A DNA stretch of 64,000 bases from Panagrolaimus kolymaensis (taxonomy: Eukaryota > Nematoda > Chromadorea > Rhabditida > Panagrolaimidae). Of the stretch, positions 25,301-36,070 are shown piece by piece. How positions within the stretch are numbered: position 1 is the stretch's first letter; the number at the start of each line of letters is the position of its first letter. The stretch spans positions 434,001 through 498,000 of the forward strand of contig JAJQJQ010000045.1 of assembly GCA_028622995.1 (NCBI GenBank). The letters are read 5' to 3'. The notes under the pieces are model-generated. The model saw only the letters and a list, made by a program, of their open reading frames with translations. It ran no database searches and had not been told where the DNA came from. Position numbers and translations under genes: made by a program.

Positions 25301-25922
25301 AGATTTGGAGCTTTTTTTGATTATTGATGAAACATATTTTTTTCTTCTCTGGCTTCTTACTATCATCAGCAACTTTCGCCACAAACTCCTCTTTCCTCGA
25401 ATAAATTTTATTTACACAAAATTTCCAAAAAAAGAGAATAATATTTTTATGGTTTAGCGTACTTTTGTTTTTATGTTTTTTTCTTTCTTTCTATTCTATT
25501 CCATCGACTCTTCTTCTTTATCTCCAGATTAACCTTGCACCTGGAAAAATGAGCGAAGAGAATGAGTGAGTGAGCAACCGTAAACAATAAAAACATCATG
25601 ATCTTTTTGAAACTAACTTATTTACAAAAACATAAAATATAAAATTTACTTCTGTTTTCTTCTCCAAAAATTAAAGTAAAACAATACCTAGTTTTTTGAT
25701 CTTTTGAGATTCTGTTTTCGTCATGGAACAACATGTTTTATTGAATTCTTAAACTTTCGTGTCGCGACTTTCATTGCTTTGGGATTTTAACTTTTAATTT
25801 TTTACTTAATCTTCTTTACACTTTTTTAGTAATCCACCCAAGGAAAAAAAAAAATAAAGATAGTTTTGTGACATTTTTTTTACAAAACTTCCTTGTTTTC
25901 TTTTTACTTTGGTTTAAAAAAA
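19390..25922. other. 6.5-kb gene-poor region
   Basis: No gene supported. Long T and A runs, only short frames with biased composition. A less AT-rich patch at 24530-24850 (with CAGCGGCGGCGTCAACAGC) and one at 25500-25575 stand out and could be promoter or 5'-UTR sequence for the PAN gene that follows; no coding exon with a domain was found in them. Confidence 0.45.
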
Positions 25923-28900
25923 ATGACACAAAGGCGGCAAAGCCGAATATTGCCGGTCATCTTGATATTATTTTTTGGTTTAATCCAAACGACCTTGGCC
26001 GCGTGCCCCACAATTTTTTATGCAAAACAAATAAATTTTACGGATACTCAAGATCTTAGTTTTTATAAAACTCAGTGAGTTAATTTCTACAAAATAATTC
26101 CCAAAATTTATTTCGTTGCAAGATTCGAAGCAATATAAATTTAAAAATTTTTAGAATGAGTATACAGTCTTCTGCCGAATGTGCAAATTTCTGCTCAAAT
26201 AAAACTTTTTGCCGAACCGCGGTTTATAATCATATGGCTAAAACTTGTGCCATGAGTTATGATACCAAAATTGGATGCAGGTAAGGATTAAAAGTTGCTA
26301 CTTAAGAATAATAAACTGAGTTAAAAATTTTTTAGAAAAGAATCAAAAAGATATAATTCATATTTCTTTGAATCATCATCATCCGATCCCCTTACAATTA
26401 TAGCTTGCATCGATCGATGCAAATATGGAGAATTGCATAGTCGTAAGTTTTTTTCAAAAAAGGATACATTATTACCATGAAAAAAATAATTTCAAAAAAA
26501 ATAATTTTCGCTTAACTCATCCTAAATCATAAATAAATGACTTGCGGCCGTAACTTAATGACCATTAAAAAAATTTAATTCAATCTTAAATTAATTTTTT
26601 TAGCTATCGACATTTCATCATTTGCTCATGAAAAATCAGGGGAAAATATTGATAAATCAGAAAAATCAAATTTCAATCCAAAATTCTCTGCACATTTTTC
26701 AACTCCATCTCATGAGGAAAGCAACAACAACAATGGCGCCGACAAATTGTTTACTTCTTCATCAGATGAAACGACTTCATTTACTCCTGAACCCGTGGTT
26801 ATTACCGAAGCAGATTTAAAAAATTCAAATACTAAAAAAACAGTTAAAATGATTCCACAACCTTTGGGATTTGAAACTGTTGAAACTAAAGAAGCGTCGG
26901 CGGCTTCCGATAATGGAAAAATCATAGGAGAAATAATAAAAAAACAAGAAAATTTTGTTATTCAAAAGAAAAATGGTGGAGGTTTATTTACAACAACAAA
27001 AAATAAAAGTAAATTAGTTACTATTTCACCAGAAGAATTTGAAAAAGTTATTGGAAGTGAAGCCCTTTTAAAAACCATCAACGCTACCGGGAAAATTGAA
27101 GTCACTGCAAATGATATCGATAAAATTATTGAAGCTGTAAAGAAACATATTGAGTCAAATCAAGAAAATTTAAATAAGAAAAATTCTAATAAAAATGAGA
27201 AAAAAGGCACCGAAACAAAATCCGCCAATGATAAAACTGAAATTCAAAAAACTTCAAATTCCCAAGAAATTTTATCAACTACTCCATCGACGACAAAATT
27301 AGCATATACAACCACAACGGAGCCCATTGTAATTAATGGAAAAGTTTTGTCTCCCGATGCAGCAAGAAATTTAATGGAATTTGAACGAACTTCCACCACA
27401 ACCACAACAACTCCACGACCTATTTTATTGACGACGGAAGAAGGATTTATGAATACTTTTGTTTTCACGGGAGTTCATGATATGTTTAGAGAAGCTTTGG
27501 CAGAGAGATTCAAGCAAGGACAAGGTAAATTTAAGAACTTTAAAAAAATTTCCCTTTCGATGCCCAAAACATAAAAATTTTTAAGGCCATCTTTCCCCTG
27601 AACTTTCCACAGATCCCACATCAGCAGATGGAACAGTTTGTTATCGAATTCTTTCCCAACAAGTTTTATATCATGCCAGTTATGAAACTTTGCCAGGAAG
27701 AGTTTCAATTAATGAATGTCGATGTGCGTGTGCAAAAACTTGGGAAATTGAAGCCACAAAACCAAAATGTAAAAGTTTGCAATTTAATGAACTCACGGGT
27801 GAATGCAATCTAAATCGTGATGACCACACAGGGAAATATGATTTGGTGTTTGATAAAAATTTTGATTATCATTATATTAGTTGCGAACTTGGAGTTTTAT
27901 TGGATACGAAAGAGAAAAAATGTGGCGGTGAGAATTCTAAAAATGGCGAAGTTGATTTAAATCGAATTGATTTGGATGGAGAAAATTCTAAGTCATCGTC
28001 TGCTATTCCATTATCATCCACAGCAACTAATACCCAAAAAATTCCATCAACCTCTCCCACCTCGAAAGCTTCTACCAATGCCCCAACTACTCAGCCATCT
28101 TTGTACAAAGGAGATGAAAGTCAAATAGTTAAAGATGAACTTCCAACTCCAATTTTAACCGTGGCTGAAATGGATGGACATAAATATAAACTATCCTCGA
28201 TAAAGCCAAAGAAAATGGAAGTAAATATTACTGAAAAAGTTGATATAATGTTTTCAACAACAACAACAGCAATTCCAGGATCTTTAATTACCGCTCCAGA
28301 AATTGAAGTTGAAAAACTGCCCATTGAAGCTGCTGCTGCAACTGAGCCATCAGTTGAAAGAACTACAGTTAAAGAAAAACCAATGCTCAAAACTGCTGCT
28401 CCAAATTTGATAACAGAAGGAAGCAGCCTTGAAACAGCCACCGAAGCAGCCAAGAAAGCGAAGGTTGAAATTCCAGAATCAGAGGAAGATGAAGCAGAAA
28501 ATGAAATCACAACAAAATCATCAAATTTGAGTGGTTTAAAACCGGAAAAAGTTACAACCACTTCAGAGATAATTTCTTCATCTGGGACATCAACCACTGA
28601 AGCCCCAGAAACGACAAGACCTCCAACTACAACAACAACTACAGTGACCGAACCTTTATCGCCTACAACCACCATTAAAACAGCTTCGACGTCAGATCAT
28701 CGAAAAGGCCCATCAAAACCATCGAATAAAAATATTAAAAAATACAAAATCGAAAAATGCTTTGAAACATTTAATGGTTATAAACTTATGTCCATGCCGG
28801 GAGGTTTGGAAAGTGAAGTGACTTTAGAGGAGTGTCAATGTTTTTGTGCCAATTCAAAGTAAGCCCACTTTTTTAAAATAAGCTGAATTTCTAAATAAAA

Positions 28901-30822
28901 ATTTTTTTAGATCTTCAAAACGATATGGATTCCAATGCCTTTCAGCTTTATATTTCCATAAAGAACGAGATTGCATGCTTTATTTAGATAATCGACAACT
29001 TAAACCTGAAGCTTTTTCAAAAGCTCCCGAAACTGATGGAAATGTAACTTACATTGGAATGATTTGTCCATTATGTAAGTGAATACTTTGTGTCAAAAAA
29101 ATAACTATAAAGAAAAGATAATTTTTTTATAGCAAAAACAATTGAAACTCATGTAAATCCAAATTATGATTTTGGTTGTATGAATCCTGAACCTTCCACG
29201 ACGCCAGTTATAAGAACCACCACCACTGCAGGTAAATAAGCAAACCATTTTTATTTTTAGTCTAAATTTTTCCTCTGTCACAGCTTTTGAAAAATTCGAA
29301 AATTTAATTTTAAGATACAGAAAATAATATTTTTTAAAAAGAAGTTCATTTTCAAAAAAAATAATTTTCCCAAAATCTAAAAGCTTAAATCCACTTTTTT
29401 GCAGTTCACACCGATGAATGCTTTAACGAACATCCAAAATATGTTCTTGAAGGCACTTCTCTCGCAGTTGTAAGCAATGTATCAGTTGAAGAATGTAAAT
29501 GTTATTGCATTGATTCGGATGCTCGATATGGTTCAGATTGTCAAAGCATTCAATATTATTATGATTCTCAAACATGTTTATTAAATAAAGAAAATCAAAT
29601 CACAGACCCCGAAAATTTTGTTTATGATCCAAATGGCGAACAAATGAGAAGTTATTTTGATTATACATGTCGATCAGAAAGTAGGCTAAAAACTTTAAAA
29701 AATAAGTTTGAAATTTTGTTTGTTTTTTAGGAATAATTTTATCGGTTTACGTGGAGCAAATTTGTCATAGCATTGTGGAAGTAAACTTAAAAAATATTGG
29801 TTTAGCTGATATTCGACCTCCAGGAATTATGCCTGATGATAATGATAATTCATTGCCCAATAATGATGATCAAAGTGAAGAAGTCAAGGTATGAATTTTT
29901 TTTTCATTAGAAAATTTAATTTTTCCCTTTTGTGATTTTTCCTTTTAAAAATAATAAGAATTTTTTTTTCTGTAAAAGCCAAAAAAATTTCTTTCCCTCA
30001 AAACTTTTTTTTCTGGAAGATAAACAAAAATATTTATTTTGCACTTGAAATCGAATATTTAAATCATAAGCTTAGGTATTTTTTTAGGAAAAAATTTACA
30101 AAAACTTAAAAAAAAATTTTGGTAAAAAAAACTATCGGCTTTTAAAAAACATTTTCTAGAAATTTTCGATTCAAAACTTCCAAACACTTTTTTTTATCAT
30201 TTTATGAATTAAAAAGCCATTATTATAGAAAGAAACTGAAGATTCGAGTGAAAAGGACACAGAAAACCCTACAACATCGACTTCAACCACCACCACCACT
30301 GTCACAACAACAACGACAACAACCCCAATTCCAACAACAACCACAACTACGACGACAACACCAAAGCCAACGACAACCACTCAAAAAATTACCAAACCAC
30401 CGACCACAACTTTCAAACCCACGCCAACTAAAAAATCGAGAATAGCTGAATTCGAAGAACTTAGCAGTGAATCCACGGAAGAAGGTGACGATGCCGATAC
30501 ACCATCTCCAACCACTCCAATTCCCACCACCACCACAACTGGAGAATATCAACAAAAAGCTAAATGCACTTATTCGGCGTTATATCAAACTTATTTCAAT
30601 GGAGATCGAATGATAGATAAAATATCTGTCACTAATCCTGAGCAATGCTTGGATGCCTGCTATGCAGCGAGATGTCGATCAGCAAATTTGGTTCATATGT
30701 CTGGAGTTTTAAAAGATTGCGAACTTTACAAAGATTCGATTATTGACTTTAGAAGGACCGATGTTATTGCCTTTGATGCGGCAGCGGTTCATTTTGGTTC
30801 AATTCAATGTAAAGAAATTTAA
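25923..30822 (+). CDS. Large secreted PAN/Apple-domain, mucin-like protein
   Basis: Exons 25923-26074, 26155-26280, 26336-26442, 26604-27524, 27586-28858, 28911-29074, 29133-29231, 29405-29680, 29731-29888, 30229-30822; about 1289 residues with an exact frame. A signal peptide (core ILPVILILFFGLIQTTLA) is followed by Cys-rich PAN-like units: an N-terminal one (ECANFCSNKTFCRTAVYNH), one in exon 5 (INECRCACAKTWE), one spanning exons 5-6 (CFETFNGYKLMSMPGG, LEECQCFCANSK, FQCLSALYFHKERDCML), one in exon 8 (VEECKCYCIDSDARYGSDC) and a C-terminal one (PEQCLDACYAARCRSANLV). They are linked by long Thr/Pro/Ser-rich mucin-like stretches. No membrane segment at the C-terminus. Secreted apical matrix or cuticle-related glycoprotein is inferred from similar nematode PAN proteins. 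The start at 25923 gives the better signal peptide than the upstream ATG at 25893. Confidence 0.85.
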
Positions 30823-31655
30823 ATAATTTTCATTTTAAAAAGAAAATGTACAGTAATTTTAATTAAACAAAAAAACATAAGAAAATGACAATTTATGAAT
30901 CTCCTCTCCTCTAAAAAATTTACATATTTTTCTGTTGCATTTATTTCTCCATTTTTTAAAGCCTTTATTCTTTCGATTGATGAATGATTTTTTATTTTTA
31001 TGTATGACCTAGTCTTTTTCAAATTTTGATTTTTTTGTTATATTTGTAAAAAAGGAAATTTTGCTCATATTGTTTTTTTTATTTTCATTTCCAAGCATGC
31101 ATTTAATAAATAAAAACTATTTTAATTTTTTAAAGAAAAGTTTGAAAGCATACAAGAATTTATTAATTAACCAATCCTCGAATAGGGTTGTAAAATGTTG
31201 CCTCAAAATTTGAATTTCAAAACGATTTCGGTCTTGAAATAAATTTTTAGAAGAAAAAAGAAAAGAAAAAATCAAGAAAAATTATTTATTATATTTTTTG
31301 ATTTTTCAAATTCACGCGACGTGCTTGAAGAAGTACCTTATCAAAATAGGGGAAAAGGGCAATTACCTTATTTGTGAATTATCTGACCCCTTAAATAATT
31401 TGCTAATTGAATCCATCCATTACTAAGAAATAAATAAACTGAGGGCATATTTATCAACTATTTTTTATTTATCTTTTGTCCAATGAAACCATATTTATTT
31501 TTTGTTATCATTATTTGTCACTTTAGCTTATTTATTATTCGGTTTGCCATTCTGCTTTCAGATTTTTTTTCGATCATTTATTATTTTTATTTGAACTTTA
31601 CTGCATTAACTTTTTTCATTTCGAATTTTTTGGTGAATAAAATTTAAGAAAAAAA
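30823..31655. other. Intergenic region before the PAN-LRR chimeric locus
   Basis: No gene supported over 0.8 kb; AT-rich, no domain in any frame. Confidence 0.4.
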
Positions 31656-32135
31656 ATGCGAATCCTCAATATTTTATCTATTCTCTCCTTATTTCCTGTT
31701 TTATATCTTTTGTTTACAACTTTTCAAGCTTTATCAGAAGCCAAAATAAAAATTGGAGCTATTACCAAAAATTTGCAATTTCCATTACCTCCAGCAGTTA
31801 TTTTAACAAAACCAAATGAAGAAATGCCACTTCCTTCAATTAACAAAACTTCAAATGAAAGCAGCTGTTTTGAAACATTTAATGGGTACACACTTACGTC
31901 TGTGCCTGAAGAATATGAAGAAGAATTAACTTTGGAAGAATGTCAATGCCTTTGCGCTAATTCTAAGTAAGCTTTTCATTTTGTAGTTTTATAATATTTT
32001 ATTTATTTAAGAATGAAATATAATTTTCAATGTCTCTCAGCTTATTATTTTCATGAGGAAAAAATGTGCCTGTTTTTTACCGAAAATCGTCAAATGAAGC
32101 CAGAAGCGTTTAAAAAATGGAGATTTTCAATTTAA
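31656..32135 (+). CDS. Partial PAN-domain gene copy (5' half of chimeric locus)
   Basis: Exons 31656-31966 and 32012-32135; 144 residues. A signal peptide (ILNILSILSLFPVLYLLF) leads into CFETFNGYTLTSVPEE, LEECQCLCANSK and, after an intron in the same place and phase as in the large PAN gene, YNFQCLSAYYFHEEKMCLFF and RQMKPEAFKK. This matches the PAN unit at 28758-29040 of the neighbour, so it is a partial duplicate. After KPEAF the homology stops; the frame continues six codons into LRR-derived DNA and ends at TAA 32133-32135. The unit lacks its final Cys. The product may be a short secreted protein, or the locus may be dead. Confidence 0.65.
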
Positions 32136-32745
32136 TTTTAAACTTGAAGAATTTTTTATTACCAAATCTAAACTGGAAAGAATTGAAAATTGCACTTTTC
32201 GTAATTTAACAAACCTCAAAAAATTTGATTTTTCATACAATGAAAATCTTTCGTTCATCCATGAAAATGCTTTTGGTTCAATCTCGGCTGGAATTCCTCA
32301 AACATTGGATACACTTATTTTTGATGTTAAATCAATTCGACTTTTTTCTGATAAACTTTTTGATTGGAAAAACGTTAAAAATATTGAAACTCGAAATAAT
32401 AATTATGCATGTAATTGTTTTAAAATGGGATGGTTAATAAATGATTTAAAATCGCCATCGCCAAAATATTCGAAATATTTTGAGGGACGCGAATTAATTT
32501 TTTGGAGTTGTCACAACGAAAAAATGGATGATTGGTTTAGATTAAATGAAATTTCTGAATGTAGCGATGGAGATATTTATTTTAAACTTATGCCAGGAAC
32601 TTTTTATTTTTATGTTAAATGGATTCTCGCTATTTTAATTTTTACCATCTCCATAATTGGATATTTTATTTATGGACGAAAAAGACAAGCTTTGAATAAA
32701 GAGGAAGAAAAACTTGAAAAAGCTTTTAATTCCAGCAGCCCATAA
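32106..32745 (+). pseudogene. LRR membrane-protein 3' fragment fused out of frame to PAN exon
   Basis: Read in the LRR frame, the sequence resembles the last exon of the two LRR genes: a partial repeat, IENCTFRNLTNLKKFDFSYN, SFIHENAFGSISAGIP, DWKNVKNIE, the C-cap YACNCFKMGWLINDL, a transmembrane helix (WILAILIFTISIIGYFIYG) and a charged tail ending FNSSSP. It has no own start, signal peptide or upstream LRR exons. The preceding PAN exon runs into it in a different frame and stops at 32133. It is the copy of the left-arm LRR 3' end (4689-5315) carried by the inverted duplication. The long intact frame of over 200 codons argues that decay is recent or that an unseen splice form uses it. Confidence 0.7.
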
Positions 32746-33496
32746 ATTTGATTTTTCTTGTTGTGGTTTTTGGATTTTTTATAAAGAAAAAATAAATAAA
32801 GTAAATCTTTAAAAAGAAAGTAAGCACCCAAAGAATTTTAAGAAAAATCATCGAAGAGAATTAAAATGAAATAATCCAAAAATTGAGATTCCCTTTGCAT
32901 AAAAAAAATGTTTAACTTTGCCAGAAAATTTTACTTTATTGAAAAAAATGAAAAAAAGTGGTCGAGTTTCTGCTGACGGGGGAAACTTAACATAGATAAC
33001 CCGAAAGCTCCGGACCACATTTAAAAGAAGAAACGAAGTTGCATTTATAAAAGGAGGCAAAGAGAAATAAAGATAAAAGCCACGTTTCACCCTTTTTTGT
33101 TAAGCATCTAAAAAATTTAAAAAAAAAGGCAACCAAAGAAACACACTCTCTCTCTCTCTCTCTTTTTGTTTAGAAAGCATTTTTTCTTTAAATTGAAGTT
33201 ATGTCAGTTTTGTGAACCATCATCCTCAGAGAAAAAATAGAGTTTTTTTTGGTTGCTTGGTTGGTAATAGCCGCCTGCCAGATAGTTGACAACAAGAAAA
33301 AATGATGTAAACGTGGATCCTTTGTTACAATTTCTTGTTAGCAAATTTAATAAAAGCGACTTTGCATGCATTTTTTCTCTGTGGTCCTGTGCTACTCGGG
33401 TTATCTTTGGATTTTGGTAATAAAATAGAAAACAAAAAATTTAATAAAAACTGAACTTTATTTTATACATTATAAAAAACAATATTTAAATTTTGT
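32746..33496. other. Convergent 3' intergenic region (right copy), with CT microsatellite
   Basis: No gene. Inverted homologue of 4084-4688; the block at 32965-33050 is best conserved. A (CT)n run at about 33143-33163 is present here. Confidence 0.6.
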
Positions 33497-35291
33497 TTAA
33501 ACAATTTCCTCGTCAATTTTTTCACAAAACCTTGGTTCACAAATATGTTCATCCGAAATTTTAATAATCTTTTCTCCGGTTTCACTATCTTCGCTTAATT
33601 TTGACGTGGTGGATTTCTTTAAATAATTACAATCCAAACAAATATAATTATTTTTAGTTCTCCGAAAAAATTTATAATAGAATAATTTAAATTTCGAAGT
33701 GTAAATAAATAAACTTTGATTTTCTTGGTGAATTTTGGAACCATTTTTTAATTCAAACAAATTTGATGGAATAATTTTGAGATTTTCTGGTTCTTTGGGT
33801 TCATATTCTTCAGGTTCACAAAAATGTGAATCTCGATATTTAATTATTTCTTCTTTAGTTTCATCGTCAATGAAAACTTTAGCGGTAATTAATTTAGAAA
33901 ATTTTCCTCGACATTTGACACAATAAAATAATTTTTTGGAAGTACTATAATTATATCGATAACAAAGTGATGGGTTGTTTTTATCAAAAATCACTAATTT
34001 CTGGATTTTTGCATCGTCGTCAGCTTTTATAAGTTTAAAATTGGGTGATTTTATGGTTATTGTTTCTTGATTATGAACTCCTCCACCTGGAGGGATATAT
34101 TTCACTGAATTACAAATATGATCGTTTTTAGTTCGAACATATTCTTTTCCATTCGCGTCTTTTCGAATCCAAGCACATAAAGTATGTTTGCGCCGATGAC
34201 AATTATCACATCGATAATATTGATTGGATTTAGCTTTTTGATAATAATAATTATAACATAAATTTCGATCTTTTTCATCAAAAGTAACTAATTTGTGATA
34301 ACCATTTTTAGTTGGTTGAAGAATAAAATCATAAAGTTTTAAATACTGTGGATCATCTTGATAATTATCGGAATTTTCGGATTTGCGAGATGATACTCGT
34401 CGTTTTTTAGCTGGGGTTGGAGAAAATGAAGATGAAGCTGACGAAGCACTAAAAAGTGATTTAAATGTTATGTATCAAATGATTATTGGAAAAATGGTCT
34501 GAAATTGATATTGTTGAGCTTAAAAAATCTTGGCTCAACTAATTATTTTTCAATTTTATCCGTCAAAAGCAATTTTTATTGTTTCTATTTTTGTCAGCCA
34601 AACCACGTGTTTATTCGGTTAAGCCATGGTTTATCTAATGTGCCGGCTGATATCTTCTTTAGTGGGGGGTTAGATAATGACAAACTCACGATCCATCTTC
34701 AATCTCGTCTTCTTGATAAATGTCTTCTGATTCATCTTCGAATCCAATTCCATCTCCACTTTGTCCAGGATTATAATAATTATTAAAAGTTTGGATATTT
34801 CCAATATTTGCGTGACATGAATTTGGTTCCTAAAAGCTTTTTTTCCTCAATATCAAAAAAGTATATATAAAATTGAACAAACATGTTGCAAACTTTGGGA
34901 AACAAGTCTCATATATGAATCAGCATTTTCAAAAGTCGCTGGATTTGAATGCTCAAAATTTGGAACATAAGAATAATTATTTAAATTTGTTTCAGTTAAA
35001 TTTCTAAGAGTGCTATCTTCCAAAATAACATCCAAATGAGCTATTAATCTAAAACTATTTTATTTAATTATATATTCCATTTTTGAATGGCGAAAATCTA
35101 ACTCATCATCAACATTCATAATTGCTGCTTTCCTTTTTTGTGATTCTTTTTGAGAATCAGAAATTTGATTTTGGATCTGAAAAATAAGTAAATATGATTA
35201 TTGGAATATAAAAATGCAATAAAAAGCGAACCATGGTGTTTGAAGATGCATAGGTTTGATAAATTTTCGAAGTTGATGGAGCAGCGTCCAT
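33497..35291 (-). CDS. Three-finger FLYWCH-like zinc-finger protein (right copy)
   Basis: Exons (minus): 35291-35232, 35176-35103, 35048-34883, 34829-34690, 34448-33497; 463 residues, intact. It mirrors the left copy exon for exon, with one extra codon in exon 3 and two in exon 5. The N-terminus reads MDAAPSTSKIYQTYASSNT against MDDVPSTSKIYQTFVSSNS on the left. The same three C-x2-C...H-x-C units are kept (YYRCDNCHRRKH, LFYCVKCRGKF, NYICLDCNYLKK), with every Cys and His ligand conserved between copies. The protein ends CEKIDEEIV. Preservation of all ligands in both copies while neighbours decay suggests purifying selection on this gene. DNA binding is inferred from the finger type. Divergent from the lysozyme at 36071. 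Confidence 0.78.
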
Positions 35292-36070
35292 TACTTAAAA
35301 CAAAAAGCTTCTAGAAAGCTATGATTCTTTTAAGTTTGAGAATTTAATAATAAAACTATTCAATAAATGTAAATACAGGATCAATAAATTCTCTAGAAAA
35401 GCTCGTTAAAGGAACAGTCAAATTGCGGACAAACAACAAAAAAAATGAAAATAAATCTTATAACGAAAATATTTTTTTGTGCGTCGTCGATAGTTTAATT
35501 TAATTTTCATAAAGGTAGTTTTTTCATTCACAGCCATAAACAAATTTGGGTTAAATTATTTTTTTATAAAAATTAAAAATTTTTTTTTTAATTATGTTTA
35601 CAGTATTGCTTTGAAAATTTGATGCCATTCATAACTTTTAATTCTACAAACTTTACTTGTTTATTGGAGGCTTTAAAAAATTTATTTGGGCACAAAATAA
35701 ATTATTTGAAACATTTGTGTTAAAAGAATTTTCTTATTCGGTTCTCTAGTGGCCACAAAAACCACCTCCGTTGTTGGCTAACTTCATTAATTCTAATTAA
35801 AGCAAATTGAGTTGAAAAAAAAAAGAAGATTATTTTAATCTTTTCTTTATTTTTTCAAATTTAACTCCGCTTTTTTCCAACCAAAGTCTAATTCCTTGTA
35901 TTTCCGGTGAGGGTGGTTTTAATTTAACAGATTATATTCTTTCTTATCAGTCATGAAAAAACTAAACAAATTTTTTTATCAAACAAAAAAACCAAGCAAA
36001 AAAAATCATATAAAAACCCAAAATAACAGCAAAGGTAATTGTCAAGTTGCTTACTTACAGAAAGAAAACA
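35292..36070. promoter_or_regulatory. Divergent promoter region between FLYWCH-like gene and lysozyme (right copy)
   Basis: Inverted homologue of 1530-2337, 779 bp, with the conserved block near 35880-35920 (TTTCCGGTGAGGGTGG). It contains ACTGATAA-type GATA sites facing the lysozyme. Confidence 0.6.
35943..35979 (+). promoter_or_regulatory. Paired GATA-factor sites upstream of the right lysozyme
   Basis: CTTATCAGT at 35943-35951 is the reverse of ACTGATAAG, the extended intestinal GATA site of Caenorhabditis; a second TTATCA lies at about 35974-35979. They sit roughly 90-130 bp before the ATG, as in the left copy. Confidence 0.5.

Noticed and set aside
28121..28675. Long minus-strand Val/Ser frame opposite the PAN gene
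   Set aside because: Shadow of the Thr-rich mucin-like coding sequence on the plus strand.
30248..30555. Pro/Gln-rich and Gly/Cys-rich frames opposite or beside the last PAN exon
   Set aside because: Alternative frames of the ACA/ACC-rich linker; the PAN frame explains the region.
33143..33163. CT dinucleotide run as possible regulatory polypyrimidine tract
   Set aside because: A simple microsatellite in a convergent 3' intergenic region, without a matching copy in the other arm.
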